64,000 nucleotides of DNA, taken from assembly GCA_021324455.1 (NCBI GenBank), contig JAJPJA010000059.1, positions 37,644-101,643 on the forward strand. The letters are read 5' to 3'. Positions within the stretch are counted from its first letter, which is position 1. Each line of letters opens with the position of its first letter. Below the pieces are notes generated by a model. That model did not search any database. It was not told where the DNA came from and saw only the letters and a program-made list of their open reading frames with translations. The translations under genes were made by a program, and so were the position numbers. Shown here piece after piece: positions 34,180 to 43,365 of the stretch. This stretch comes from Pseudomonadota bacterium. GTDB taxonomy: Bacteria > Desulfobacterota > Binatia > Binatales > Binataceae.

Positions 34180-36033
34180 GTGACACGCAAGTCTCGTCTG
34201 ATTCTGATTGTCGCCCTAATCGCCGCTCTCAGCGCGGCCGCGTTCGCGCTTGCCTGGTACATCATCGGTTCTCTGCTGGCGGTGTGCGCGATACTGGCGG
34301 CCGCCGCCTGTTTCCTGCTCGTTTTCCGTCCCGCGCGGATTGCGCCCGACTCGCTGCTGCATCTGCGCATCTCGGGGCGGGTGACCGAAAACTCGGCTGG
34401 TTCCCTGATGGACCGCCTGATGGGCCGCGAGTTCGTCACCATGCATCATCTGCGCGAGGTGCTGACGCATGCCGCCAACGATCCGGCGCTCTCGGTGGTG
34501 ATGGTTGAAGTGGCAGGCGCCGCGTGCGGGCTGGCGTCGGCGCAGGAGCTGCACGACCTGATCGCGGCAGTGGGGCGCGGGGGCAAGCGCACTGTGGCGG
34601 TGCTCGATTCCGAAGCCGCCGAGCCGCGCGAATATCTGATCGCGGCCGGGGCGCGCGAAATTGTGATCAATCCCGATACCTCGCTGATGATGCTGGGCGT
34701 CAGCGCGGGCAGCTTCTTCGTCAAGCGCGCGCTGGCCAGCGTCCATATCGGCGCGCAAAGCCTGCAATGGAAGGAGTACAAGGGCGCCGCGGAGATCACC
34801 AGCCGCGAGCACATGTCGCCTGAAGTCCGCGAAAGCCTGGAGGCGGTCATCGCGGACTGGCAGAAGATGCTGGCCGATTACGTCGCCCGCGCGCGGCGGC
34901 TTGATCCCGCGCGCGCCGTGGATCTGATCAACGGCGGTTTTTTCAGCGCGCGGATGGCGCAGGAGGCGGGACTGGTCGATCGCGTCGGCTACGCGCAGGA
35001 CGTGCTGTCCGAGTTCGAACCGCGCCCAGAGGAAGAAAAACCGCGCAGCCTGAGCGCCCTGATCAAGCGCCGCCGGCACGACCGCGACGATGCGCTGCGG
35101 CGCCGCAATCGAGTGGTCGAAGTGAATCGCTATTTGCGGCGGACCGCTTACCTTGACGACAAGGGCCGCCGCCCCCGTATCGGACTGGTTTACGGCCTCG
35201 GCCCGGTAATTGCCGGAGAGCCGCCCCGCGCCGGCGAGTTTATCAGCGGACAGCAGACCGCGGCCGAACTGATGCGCGCCGGACGCGACCCGCGTGTGCG
35301 TTCGGTCGTCTTCCGCGTCAATTCGCCGGGCGGCTCCGCGCTCGGCTCGGAACTGGTATGGCGCGCGGTAAGTGAAGTGCGCCGCCGCAAGCCGGTGGTG
35401 GTATCGATGGGCGACGTTGCCGGCTCGGGCGGTTATTACGTTGCGATGGCAGCCGACGCGATCGTGGCGCAACCCTCGACGCTGACCGGTTCGATCGGAG
35501 TGGTTTACACCAAGTTCAATGTGGGCGAACTGCTGGAACGGATCGGGATTAACGTCGATTACGCCAAAACTTGCGCGCTCGGCGACGCGCTTTCGCTCAC
35601 CCGGGCGCTGACCGAGAGCGAGCTCGAGCAGCTCAATCGCGTGATGGGCGAGGTGTACGGAAATTTCTGCGAAAAAGTAGGGCAGGGCCGCAAGCTGGAT
35701 CCGGTGCGGACCGAAGCCGTCGCCCGCGGCCGCGTCTGGAGCGGCGCCGCCGCGGCGAACAACGGCCTGATTGACGCGCTGGGCGGGATGGACCGCGCGA
35801 TCGAATTGGCCCGCGCCAAAGCCAACCTCGCCCCGGGCCAGGAACATGAGATGGTGCTGTTTTCCGGGATGCGCGGGCTGGCCGGTCTGCGCACCGCGCT
35901 GGCGCTGGCCTCGGAAAACACTTGGTGGAGTTGGAGCCTGAGCCGGATCAGCGGCGTCCCCGAGCAATGGCTGCCGGCGCTGGCCCGGCTGCTGTCGACC
36001 GGCGGCGCGTCGCTGCTGTGCCCCTGGTTTTAG
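34180..36033 (+). CDS. sppA: Signal peptide peptidase SppA, long (67K) form
   Basis: 617 residues, close to the 618 of E. coli SppA, with two S49 domains. Two hydrophobic stretches at residues 6-50 anchor it to the inner membrane. The catalytic dyad is split across the domains as in the long form: Lys201 in KEYKGAAE of the first domain and Ser416 in AGSGGYYVA of the second, with NSPGGSALGSE nearby. It degrades cleaved signal peptides within the membrane. The start is GTG with GGAG about ten bases upstream. It stands alone on its strand. Confidence 0.92.
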   Translation: MTRKSRLILIVALIAALSAAAFALAWYIIGSLLAVCAILAAAACFLLVFRPARIAPDSLLHLRISGRVTENSAGSLMDRLMGREFVTMHHLREVLTHAANDPALSVVMVEVAGAACGLASAQELHDLIAAVGRGGKRTVAVLDSEAAEPREYLIAAGAREIVINPDTSLMMLGVSAGSFFVKRALASVHIGAQSLQWKEYKGAAEITSREHMSPEVRESLEAVIADWQKMLADYVARARRLDPARAVDLINGGFFSARMAQEAGLVDRVGYAQDVLSEFEPRPEEEKPRSLSALIKRRRHDRDDALRRRNRVVEVNRYLRRTAYLDDKGRRPRIGLVYGLGPVIAGEPPRAGEFISGQQTAAELMRAGRDPRVRSVVFRVNSPGGSALGSELVWRAVSEVRRRKPVVVSMGDVAGSGGYYVAMAADAIVAQPSTLTGSIGVVYTKFNVGELLERIGINVDYAKTCALGDALSLTRALTESELEQLNRVMGEVYGNFCEKVGQGRKLDPVRTEAVARGRVWSGAAAANNGLIDALGGMDRAIELARAKANLAPGQEHEMVLFSGMRGLAGLRTALALASENTWWSWSLSRISGVPEQWLPALARLLSTGGASLLCPWF

Positions 36034-36187
36034 CCGGATCGCCGCCTTCTAACCCGCTCAACCAATCGCGCGGCGTACAGGCCCTGCTGCCATTGCTCGA
36101 AGAGACATCCGATGCGAGGCAGCTTCGGAAAACGCGGCCTGTGCGGGAGAATAGGCGCGGACGCGGCGCTCTGCTTTTGCGGAAATT
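36034..36187. other. Intergenic region between convergent genes
   Basis: No gene is seen. A GCGGGAGAATAGG stretch at 36143-36155 resembles the core of the decayed palindrome at 12995 and 54719. No clear terminator was found. Confidence 0.4.
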
Positions 36188-36655
36188 TCAGCTCACCATC
36201 GCGACCCCGACCTTGCCGGTATGCAAGGTGACGTATTTTTCCACCACCAGACGTATCACCTCGCGGCCGCGGGTATTGATGTGGCCGATGAACTTCTCCC
36301 GGTTGGTTCCCGTCAAATGCACCGCATCCGCCATCGCATTGAAGACCTTCATCTTCAGGGCGGGCTCTTCTTCGAACACGACGCGGCCGATCGCGGTGAC
36401 GCCGCCTTTGCCGGGGACGTCGAACACCCATGCGGTGCGGGGGTCGCGGCGCCAGGCCTTGTTCTTTCCGCGATCGTCGGTCGAAGTGGTGTAAATCTGC
36501 CCGTCAACGACGACGATCTGAACGTACGCGCCGACGGGATGGCCGTCGCGGCGCGCCCAGGTCACGGTGCCGCCTCCGGCTTCCTTGATGACCTGTTGAG
36601 TCTCGGCGTCGGTGAGCGCGAACAGCGCCAGATTTTCCATCGGTTCTTCCGCCAT
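36188..36655 (-). CDS. Pyridoxamine 5'-phosphate oxidase-like flavin/F420-binding protein
   Basis: 155 residues from the ATG at 36655, chosen for its AGGAG five to ten bases upstream; the frame continues into non-coding-like sequence. The split-barrel order is visible: TVTWARRDGHPVGAYVQ, GQIYTTSTDDRGKNKAWRRDPRTAWVFDV and GVTAIGRVVFEEE are typical of the PNPOx-like (TIGR03618/PF01243) family that binds FMN or F420. It could be a small oxidoreductase or cofactor-binding protein. It is divergent from the L,D-transpeptidase gene. Cofactor and reaction are uncertain. Confidence 0.82.
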   Translation of the reverse strand: MAEEPMENLALFALTDAETQQVIKEAGGGTVTWARRDGHPVGAYVQIVVVDGQIYTTSTDDRGKNKAWRRDPRTAWVFDVPGKGGVTAIGRVVFEEEPALKMKVFNAMADAVHLTGTNREKFIGHINTRGREVIRLVVEKYVTLHTGKVGVAMVS

Positions 36656-36768
36656 TGCCGGTCTCCTTTCGAAAGTTCGCGTGCCGGATGTGCGCTTACA
36701 ATGCCGCAAGCGCGGGCGGATTGAAAACCCCCGCAAGCGAACGGCGCGCCGCGCTCTCAAAACTCAGG

Positions 36769-36798
36769 TTTCGCCCCGATCCTGCACATCTGTATAAT
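36769..36798 (+). promoter_or_regulatory. Candidate promoter of the L,D-transpeptidase gene
   Basis: A perfect -10 TATAAT (36793-36798) lies 14 bases before the ATG at 36813. The -35 region (TTTCGC at 36769, spacer 18) is weak. Transcription starting near 36805 would leave a leader of about eight bases without a good ribosome site. Confidence 0.5.
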
Positions 36799-36812
36799 CA
36801 AATCAAAGAAAG

Positions 36813-37724
36813 ATGCGGAAAGCTGCGCGATATCCTGCCTGTGCCTTGATTATTGCCGTTCTCACGCCCGTATTTGCCGCCTGGACAGGGCCGCGGCCGG
36901 TGCCGGTGCGCCGCGAAATATCGGGCGATCGCTTCCGGTACCTGGTGGATGAGGACGACACCTCGCGCTCGATCGCGGCGCGTTTCGGCGAGCCCGACAC
37001 CATAATCCTGCTCGACGGCGGCGAACCGCAAGCGGGCGCGACGATTACGGTCGACAACCGCCACGTGGCGGCGGCGGTGATCGACGATGGGGTGGTTATC
37101 AACGTGCCGCAGCGGATGCTGTTCGTGTTCAGCGCCGGCCGGCTGGCGGCGGCGTGGCCGGTCACCGTCGGCCGTCCCGACTGGCCCACCCCGTTGGGCA
37201 GCTTTTACGTCGCGTCGCGGCGCACCAACCCCACCTGGCATGTGCCGCCGGCGATAAAGGACGAGATGGAAGAAGAGGGAATGAAAGTGGTCGATGAGGT
37301 AAAGCCCGGTCCCGACAATCCGCTGGGCCAGAGCTGGGTCGGTCTGGATCACGGCGGAATCGGAATTCACGGCACCAATCATCCCCGCAGCATCTTCCTG
37401 TTCGGATCGCACGGATGCGTCCGGCTCGACCCGAAGGCCGGCATCCAGCTGCTCAGGATGGTCAGGCCCAGTGAAGCGGTGGAGATTGTTTATCAACCGG
37501 TCGCGATTGCGGTGCTGCCCGACGGACGCATCTTTCTGGAGTCGGATTCCGACCCCTACGCGATGGGCCGCGCTCACATTGAGGATCTGCGCGCGGCGGC
37601 GCGCGCCGCCGCAGTCGAGGAGCGAATCGACTGGGAGCGCGCGTCCCGCGTGCTGGCGATGGTGGAAGGCGTGGCCCGCCGCATCGACAGGCATCGCAGC
37701 CCGAATCCCGAAAGCGGCGGATGA
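36813..37724 (+). CDS. L,D-transpeptidase (YkuD family)
   Basis: 303 residues. A signal sequence (ALIIAVLTPVFAAW, residues 11-24) is followed by a LysM-like stretch (FRYLVDEDDTSRSIAARFGEPD) and the YkuD catalytic domain. The catalytic motif is GIHGTNHPRS...FGSHGCVRLD: His186, His200 and the nucleophile Cys202. It makes 3-3 cross-links in peptidoglycan or attaches proteins to it, in the periplasm. A C-terminal helical tail of ~60 residues follows the domain. It converges with the acetyltransferase gene. Confidence 0.93.
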   Translation: MRKAARYPACALIIAVLTPVFAAWTGPRPVPVRREISGDRFRYLVDEDDTSRSIAARFGEPDTIILLDGGEPQAGATITVDNRHVAAAVIDDGVVINVPQRMLFVFSAGRLAAAWPVTVGRPDWPTPLGSFYVASRRTNPTWHVPPAIKDEMEEEGMKVVDEVKPGPDNPLGQSWVGLDHGGIGIHGTNHPRSIFLFGSHGCVRLDPKAGIQLLRMVRPSEAVEIVYQPVAIAVLPDGRIFLESDSDPYAMGRAHIEDLRAAARAAAVEERIDWERASRVLAMVEGVARRIDRHRSPNPESGG

Positions 37725-37749
37725 TTGCGGCCGGTGGAATGCGGAGCTG

Positions 37750-38295
37750 TCAATCCACCGCAAACGCCAGCAGGTGATAGCGCTTGCCGGAAACTTCGAA
37801 GGCGCCAATTTCGTCTTCGCCGCCGTGGGCGGTTGCGCCGTGGTAGGAACGCGGGTTGTCGAACGCGATGAACGAGACGGCGACGTCATAGCGGCCGCGC
37901 ACCTCGTTCATCAGGGTTTTGTGCAGTCCACGGCGCAGTCCCTTTCCACGATATTGGGGAGCGATACACAGGGGACCTTCCAGGAAGGCGCGCCATTGGC
38001 GGCCCAATTTGCCGCGATAGTGCGAATCAAGAAAGGTGCGCGCCGCCGCGGCAATTACCGGCGGCATCCCGGCCTTGTCGATCCATTCCGCGCCCAGGAA
38101 GCCGGCAACGCGGCCATCGTTTATGCCGACCACGACCGCAACTTCGCGCGCCATGCGGGCGAAATCCTCCCCCGTCAGGCGCACCGTCAGAAAGCCGTCC
38201 TGGCGCTGGTCGGGCGTCAGATTGTCGAAATGGTTGGCATCGGCCAGCCTCACGATTGCGTCGAAATCCAAGGGCCGCGCGAGTCTATACTCCAT
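37750..38295 (-). CDS. GNAT-family acetyltransferase
   Basis: 181 residues from the ATG at 38295, which has TTTGGAG seven to twelve bases upstream; a TTG six bases earlier opens the frame. The acetyl-CoA pocket reads LCIAPQYRGKGLRRGLHKTLM, the classic Q/RxxGxG/A loop (QYRGKG). FLGAEWI and VSFIAFDNPRSYHGA flank it. The acceptor is unknown. It begins 15 bases after the gspN stop, so it is probably the last gene of the secretion operon, though with no evident role in secretion. Confidence 0.85.
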   Translation of the reverse strand: MEYRLARPLDFDAIVRLADANHFDNLTPDQRQDGFLTVRLTGEDFARMAREVAVVVGINDGRVAGFLGAEWIDKAGMPPVIAAAARTFLDSHYRGKLGRQWRAFLEGPLCIAPQYRGKGLRRGLHKTLMNEVRGRYDVAVSFIAFDNPRSYHGATAHGGEDEIGAFEVSGKRYHLLAFAVD

Positions 38296-38310
38296 CGGCA
38301 AGGCTCCAAA

Positions 38311-39171
38311 CTAGCTCGCCTGCGGCGCCAGCAAGGGACCGTGAAAGATGTACGGCCGGTTGTCTGGAGGATGGGGCAGGAAGGCGAACAGGAGGCCCAG
38401 GCGGGCGCGGCCAGCGATGGTGGGGGTGATGCGCATGCTCAGATCGATCATGGTCTGGGCCGGCGTGGGGCCCAGATGAATCACTCCGCTGCCGCTGATG
38501 GCCAGGTCCGGGCCGTCACCTTGCAGCATGTTCACCCGCACCGTGGCGTGATCGATCGTGCAGCTTCCCTGCAAGCGCGCAAAACGCAGCGGCGGCAGTC
38601 CCTTGATGAGCGGCAACTCGACGCTGTGTCCGTCCAGGCTGATAGTGCCGCTCTGCGAGGTAAGCGCCGGTCCGAAGCTTTGCAGCTCGGCGATCGCCGA
38701 GGCCGTGCCCTTGAGCCCTGGCGGCACCGCCGGCGGCATCGGATAACGCGACAGGTCGATCCCCGCGGCGTCCAGATAAAGGCCGGTAACGTCGCCGCGG
38801 CGCCACAGTTGCGCCTTTACCTGCCCGCCGTACATCCGGGCCCGGAGACCGACCGACGGATGCCCGACCAGGATGCCCAGACCGGGCACCAGTTTGAGCG
38901 ATTCGCTCTGCATCAGCGGCGCGGCGGCGGGATGATCGACGCTGATCAGGCGCACGCCTTCAAACACGGCCCCCACCGGCAAACCGGGACGTTCGGAGGC
39001 GTAGGCAATCTCCAGCCCCAGCGGCATCAGCGCGCCGGTGAGCGCCTGGTCGTAGGGAAAGGTGCCGATAATAAAGACGACAAACAGAATCAGCGCGCCG
39101 ACGGCGTAGGCCAGAACGATGCTGTGCTCGCGCCAGTAATCGGCGCTCATGATTTCGGCGAAGTCAGGCAT
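38311..39171 (-). CDS. gspN: Type II secretion system protein GspN
   Basis: 286 residues: one membrane segment near residues 17-39 (IVLAYAVGALILFVVFIIG) and a periplasmic domain with repeated beta elements such as KGTASAIAELQSFGPALTSQ and GSGVIHLGPTPAQ. This is the deltaproteobacterial-type GspN layout. GspN is an accessory inner-membrane component of unclear role. The start overlaps the gspM stop by 8 bases, so it is coupled to the operon. Name is given largely from position plus fold. Confidence 0.78.
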   Translation of the reverse strand: MPDFAEIMSADYWREHSIVLAYAVGALILFVVFIIGTFPYDQALTGALMPLGLEIAYASERPGLPVGAVFEGVRLISVDHPAAAPLMQSESLKLVPGLGILVGHPSVGLRARMYGGQVKAQLWRRGDVTGLYLDAAGIDLSRYPMPPAVPPGLKGTASAIAELQSFGPALTSQSGTISLDGHSVELPLIKGLPPLRFARLQGSCTIDHATVRVNMLQGDGPDLAISGSGVIHLGPTPAQTMIDLSMRITPTIAGRARLGLLFAFLPHPPDNRPYIFHGPLLAPQAS

Positions 39172-39805
39172 TTTTGCCCAGCACCGAGCAGGTCATGTCG
39201 ACTTCGAACGTATGCGGGTCGGCCGCGCGTTTGCGGATGGTCATGTTGGAAACCACCACCGGTTCCTTGATCGACTTGATCCTGTAAAGCACGTCGACCA
39301 GCTGCGCCAGGCTGACGCCGTTGAGCTTGAGGTCGGCGCCGTACTGGACGAACTGTTCGGAGACCGGTTTGTTGGGCAGCGGATTGATGCCGGCGATCTT
39401 GTCGGTCTCCACCACGCCGCCCAGCGCGGTGCTGAGCGTCGCGGGAAGCGAGAAGTCGGCCGCGGCCAGCGAGGTATTTTTCTCCAGTCCAACCAATTCA
39501 TGCCTGACCTGCGCGTAGGCGGCAGCCATCCGCCTGACCTCGGTCAAATCATGTTCGCGGGTGGCGATCTCGTCGGCCATCCCGGACTGAAAGAAGACGA
39601 TCGGCGAGTAGATCAGGTTGTAGGCGAGAAATACGGCCACCGCGAGGGCGGCCGCCTGCAGCAGGATGCGCTCGCGTTTCTCCAACTTGTAGTAACGGGC
39701 TCGCGCCTGACGGTAGTAGGGCGACAGCCACACGTTGGCCCGGTTGAGATAGGCCATCGCGGACGAATCTCGAAACGCGGCTCTCAGGGTGTCGTTCCAC
39801 GCCAT
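39164..39805 (-). CDS. gspM: Type II secretion system protein GspM
   Basis: 213 residues from the ATG at 39805, which is one base after the gspL stop and preceded by AGGA. A cytoplasmic N-terminus, one membrane segment (ILLQAAALAVAVFLAYNLIY, residues ~55-75), a coiled-coil-like region (EIATREHDLTEVRRMAAAYAQ) and a ferredoxin-like periplasmic domain match GspM. It binds GspL and GspE in the inner-membrane platform. Sequence is poorly conserved, so context carries part of the call. Confidence 0.85.
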   Translation of the reverse strand: MAWNDTLRAAFRDSSAMAYLNRANVWLSPYYRQARARYYKLEKRERILLQAAALAVAVFLAYNLIYSPIVFFQSGMADEIATREHDLTEVRRMAAAYAQVRHELVGLEKNTSLAAADFSLPATLSTALGGVVETDKIAGINPLPNKPVSEQFVQYGADLKLNGVSLAQLVDVLYRIKSIKEPVVVSNMTIRKRAADPHTFEVDMTCSVLGKNA

Positions 39806-39806
39806 T

Positions 39807-41258
39807 TCAGTCCTGCCCCAGTCCCACATCCTTGATGCCGGCCGACATATGAAAAATCACCTTGTGACCCTCGCCGGGACCCTCTTCGGAGACCTGTACG
39901 TCGCTCAAACGATGGGAGTTGGCAAGGGATTTTCTGAGCCGCTCGATGGCGTCGTAAGAGTCGGCCTTGCCGCTCAGTCTGAGGGCGGTGTCTTCGATAC
40001 TCATCTCGTCGATATCGATCCCCAGTCCGGTGGGCATCGCGCGCGACAGGAACATCAGGGTGTCCAGCGGTGAGGCGGGACCGCCGCTGCCGCCGAGCAG
40101 GCCCAGACGTTTGCGCGCCGCGGCCAAACGCAGCGCCACCGCATGCTTGGCGTCCTGGGCGGAGACTCCGGGCACAACCGGGGCCGCCGCCAGAACGGTT
40201 TCCCGATTAAGCATTCTCAGATGATGCACATTGGTGGCGATGGCGAGGATGAAATGCAAAACAATCAGCAGCCCCATCGCAGCCGCGATCAGCCCCGAGG
40301 TGTACAGCGGCGAGAAGTCGCCGGTACGGCCGTGAAAGGCGAACTCGCCGACGCGGAAATTGAGCAGCGGCACGGACTGGCTGGGCACCTCGCCCAGCAG
40401 CATCGCCACGCAGCTCGCCTGGCGCATCCAGCCGCGATCGTTCCTGCCCAGCAGGGCGGAGCAGTCGAGTTCCTCGACGCTTTGGATGGGCAGGGAAAGT
40501 TCGCGCGAAAAGCGGTCGCGAATCTCGCTCGAAGCCGCCGCGGACCCGCTCACGATTACCGCCGCCGGACCGCTGTCGCTGCCATGGGACAACATGGTCT
40601 GGCGCACCGCGGCGATAATCGCGCCGGCGGAAGTTTCGCGATCGCGCCCGGAGTCCAGGCCCACCGGCAAGGTCCGCAGCGCGCGCGGCACACCGCCGTC
40701 GTCGAGCAGGACCACTGAGGTGCGCCCGTGTTCGAACTCGACCAGCAGATGCGAGGCGGCGCCGTTGCCGTTGCGGGAACGGTTGATGAGAGCGCTCAGG
40801 GCCAGCGAACTGAGGGTCACGGTTTTAGGGTCAAGCCCGGCCTGCGCCAGCAGCTCCAGATGGGCGCGCAGGTCATCGCGCCGCACCAGCGCGGCCAGGA
40901 CCAGCGAATTCTTGCCGTCGCGCAGCAGCGGCAGGTAGGCGACCACCGCCTCTTCCACGCTGAAGGGCAGATGCTCCTCCAGGGCGAAGGGAACCGCCTG
41001 ATCGAGTTTGCGGCGATCGGTAAAGGGCAGGGTAAGCAGCCGTTTGGCTACCAGTTCGCCCGGCAGTGCGGATATCACGAGGTCCGGCACGCCGGTCTGG
41101 CTGAGCAGGCGGCTGAGCGCGGGCCCCAGATCGGATTCGTCCTCGGCCCGCTCGGAATGATAGGTTCCCAGCAGGGTGAAGGAACTCCATGCCCGCTCGC
41201 CCAGCGCGGCCTCGATCCGATCTTCGGCCAATTCAAGCGCCAGAATCCGTTGCGCCAT
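39807..41258 (-). CDS. gspL: Type II secretion system protein GspL
   Basis: 483 residues. The N-terminal ~310 residues form an actin-like (PilM/GspL) cytoplasmic domain: LALELAEDRIEAALGER, then PFALEEHLPFSVEEAVVAY and LVEFEHGRTSVVLLDDG. One membrane segment follows at ~325-350 (LIAAAMGLLIVLHFILAIA), then a small periplasmic ferredoxin-like domain. It anchors the GspE ATPase to the membrane and pairs with GspM. The stop abuts the gspM start. Confidence 0.9.
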   Translation of the reverse strand: MAQRILALELAEDRIEAALGERAWSSFTLLGTYHSERAEDESDLGPALSRLLSQTGVPDLVISALPGELVAKRLLTLPFTDRRKLDQAVPFALEEHLPFSVEEAVVAYLPLLRDGKNSLVLAALVRRDDLRAHLELLAQAGLDPKTVTLSSLALSALINRSRNGNGAASHLLVEFEHGRTSVVLLDDGGVPRALRTLPVGLDSGRDRETSAGAIIAAVRQTMLSHGSDSGPAAVIVSGSAAASSEIRDRFSRELSLPIQSVEELDCSALLGRNDRGWMRQASCVAMLLGEVPSQSVPLLNFRVGEFAFHGRTGDFSPLYTSGLIAAAMGLLIVLHFILAIATNVHHLRMLNRETVLAAAPVVPGVSAQDAKHAVALRLAAARKRLGLLGGSGGPASPLDTLMFLSRAMPTGLGIDIDEMSIEDTALRLSGKADSYDAIERLRKSLANSHRLSDVQVSEEGPGEGHKVIFHMSAGIKDVGLGQD

Positions 41259-41267
41259 CCGAGTTAG

Positions 41268-42245
41268 CTAATCCTCGTTCCAGCTCAAAAGCAACTGGGG
41301 TCCCGGCCCGGTGCGGCGGATTACCGCGTAGATAAAAGTGCGGGTGCCGGCGAAGCTGCCCATCCCGGTGACGGTGAAGTAGTCGCTGGTGGTGCTGAGC
41401 GTGGCCGGCAGCGTGGCGGCTCCGTTGGTGCCGCCCAGCAGTTGGCTTACTTCGGTGAGATTGGTGAACGGCATTGTCACCCGCTGCTCAAGTATCGACT
41501 TGAGCGAGGAGGGCGACTCCTGAAGCGCGGGCGCCACCGCCATCAGGACTTCGGGCGGCGCGGTGTTGATATTGACCCGGACCGAGGGCGTGGTGGTGAT
41601 AAAGTTGCTCAGGCGCCGGAAGATGGTTTCGTTGATGCCTCTGACCAGCCGCAGGTCGCCGATGGTCGGCATCGGCGCGTTGCGCGCCTCGTAGGGCGGA
41701 AACAGTTTCAAATAGTAATCCGATTCGGCGCCTTGCGGGGTTACGATACTGTCAGGATCCATCCAGTCGATCAGGGCCGGTATGATCTGGGTTGGGTCGA
41801 TGCCTAAAATCATGAGCAGCCGCGCGAGGGTTTCGGCGAAGGGTTGATTGACCTGGCCGTTGGGCGCGACCAGCTGATTGATATTGAGTTTGCGCGCTTC
41901 ATCGACTACCGACAGACTCGCCCATCCGCCCCCCAGTGGAAGCGGCGGCAGCGGCAGCGCCCAGATCGATTGCAGGCTGTCGACGCGCGGCTGATTGGAA
42001 AGGGCGGCTTTGCGGGCGTCATCGGCCAGCAGCGCGATACCGACATTCACCGCCGAACGCGCCAGATAGTAGGCGCGTACCTGGTTGGCCTGATTGGCGG
42101 CGGCGCGGTACGCATTGCTGGTCGAGGTGGTGAAATCCATTACCAGGATCGTCAGCAGGGCCACCGCCAGCATCGTGGCGAGCAGAGCGACGCCGCGTTC
42201 GCGCCCGCGCTGCGCGCGCGGAATTATTGCCGCCGATGCTTTCAT
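41268..42245 (-). CDS. gspK: Type II secretion minor pseudopilin GspK
   Basis: 325 residues from the ATG at 42245, two bases after the gspJ stop; longer upstream frames overlap gspJ. After a basic leader the prepilin segment reads RGVALLATMLAVALLTILVM; GspK-type proteins lack the usual Glu5-like pattern of major pilins, as here. INTAPPEVLMAVAP and the helix-rich insertion between strands are typical. GspK caps the pseudopilus tip with GspI and GspJ. Prepilin peptidase (GspO/PilD) is not in the window. Confidence 0.92.
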   Translation of the reverse strand: MKASAAIIPRAQRGRERGVALLATMLAVALLTILVMDFTTSTSNAYRAAANQANQVRAYYLARSAVNVGIALLADDARKAALSNQPRVDSLQSIWALPLPPLPLGGGWASLSVVDEARKLNINQLVAPNGQVNQPFAETLARLLMILGIDPTQIIPALIDWMDPDSIVTPQGAESDYYLKLFPPYEARNAPMPTIGDLRLVRGINETIFRRLSNFITTTPSVRVNINTAPPEVLMAVAPALQESPSSLKSILEQRVTMPFTNLTEVSQLLGGTNGAATLPATLSTTSDYFTVTGMGSFAGTRTFIYAVIRRTGPGPQLLLSWNED

Positions 42246-42247
42246 GG

Positions 42248-42916
42248 TTACTTCTGAATCGTGGACATCGGAATCGGGATGATGGTGGACAGATAGGTGG
42301 GCTGCCGCCCTGACGCCACCATCAGTTCGATCGATACCGCCTGCGGCAGCGCCTGCCCGGCCGGCGTCGCGGTCGAATCCCAACTCTCCAGCCATTGAAA
42401 GCCGTTGAAGTAGCGGAAATGAACGCTCAGCACGTTGGTGGCCAGCACCGTGGGCGGCAATTGCGCCGGACTGGCGGTCAACAGCAGGCCGCTGCGCTCG
42501 CTGCGCGTCCACAGGAACCATCCGCGATGTTTGGGGTTGGGGGCCGCGGCGTAGCTTACCACCTGTTCGGCGTTGAAGCCCTCCAGGGCGCGGCGATGCC
42601 CGGGGGTGAGCGTGGCGAAGGTGATCGAGTCCATCGGCATCCCGCCCTGGCGCGAGGCCTGTCCTATCATCAGGACGTGGCTGGGGATGAGCGGGGTGAA
42701 CACCGCGCCGCGCAATTCGCGGCACATCATCCACATCAGGGTGCGGGCCTCCTGATCGGATTGCACCCGCGCATCGGCCTGAAGCTTGCTCGCGGCCACG
42801 GCGTGGAACGAGCCGTAAAGAATGATCATGATAAGCGCCAGCAGGGTGAGCGAGAGCATCAGCTCCATCAAGGTAAAGCCGCGAGTGCGCGGTTGGCGGG
42901 CTGAGGCGGCCTTCAT
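42248..42916 (-). CDS. gspJ: Type II secretion minor pseudopilin GspJ
   Basis: 222 residues. The prepilin cleavage site is RG-FTLMELMLSLTLLALIM (leader of ~13 residues, Glu at +5). The ATG overlaps the gspI stop by four bases. The large beta-rich domain with RYFNGFQWLESWDS matches GspJ, which forms the tip complex with GspI and GspK. Confidence 0.93.
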   Translation of the reverse strand: MKAASARQPRTRGFTLMELMLSLTLLALIMIILYGSFHAVAASKLQADARVQSDQEARTLMWMMCRELRGAVFTPLIPSHVLMIGQASRQGGMPMDSITFATLTPGHRRALEGFNAEQVVSYAAAPNPKHRGWFLWTRSERSGLLLTASPAQLPPTVLATNVLSVHFRYFNGFQWLESWDSTATPAGQALPQAVSIELMVASGRQPTYLSTIIPIPMSTIQK

Positions 42917-43365
42917 GCGCCCGTTCCCGGCGCTACCGCCATCGGATTGCGCAGCATCTCGGTCAGCTCGAAACTCCGGCTCATCCGCGGTCCGTAATGG
43001 ATGATGATGCGGACCTTGCGGATATCGAAGAACACGGCCGAGGGTTCGACGCGGCGCTCCCAGCGGAAATGGGGATAGCGGCGCGGATGCAGGCTCTCGA
43101 AGTTTCCGCTGGTAACCCCGACGTTGGGAAACGGTCCGGTCTCGGTCTGGGTCATCAGTTCCTGGGCCAGCAGGGCGGCCTTGGTCATATCGCTGGCGCT
43201 GACCACGCTTTGCATCGTCTGATGCTGCAGTCCGAGCAGGGCAATCAGTGCGATCGCCACCACGGCGAGCGAAACCATCACCTCGATAAGGGTGAAACCG
43301 CGAGGTGGTTGGCGGCTGTGCGACGCGCTATCCATCGGCGCAGCACGGGGAGAGCGGGGTCTCAT
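42913..43365 (-). CDS. gspI: Type II secretion minor pseudopilin GspI
   Basis: 150 residues. The ATG at 43365 overlaps the gspH stop (ATGA), which favours this start over the Met at residue 11. Prepilin motif: RG-FTLIEVMVSLAVVAIALIALLG. The short C-terminal domain ends in RSFELTEMLRNP, a usual GspI length. It nucleates the pseudopilus tip with GspJ and GspK. Confidence 0.93.
   Translation of the reverse strand: MRPRSPRAAPMDSASHSRQPPRGFTLIEVMVSLAVVAIALIALLGLQHQTMQSVVSASDMTKAALLAQELMTQTETGPFPNVGVTSGNFESLHPRRYPHFRWERRVEPSAVFFDIRKVRIIIHYGPRMSRSFELTEMLRNPMAVAPGTGA

Noticed and set aside
37471..39270. 599-residue plus-strand open frame
   Set aside because: Mostly antisense to the acetyltransferase and gspN, with no family motif.
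42246..42734. Extended N-terminus of gspK
   Set aside because: It overlaps gspJ in another frame; the start at 42245 follows directly after the gspJ stop.
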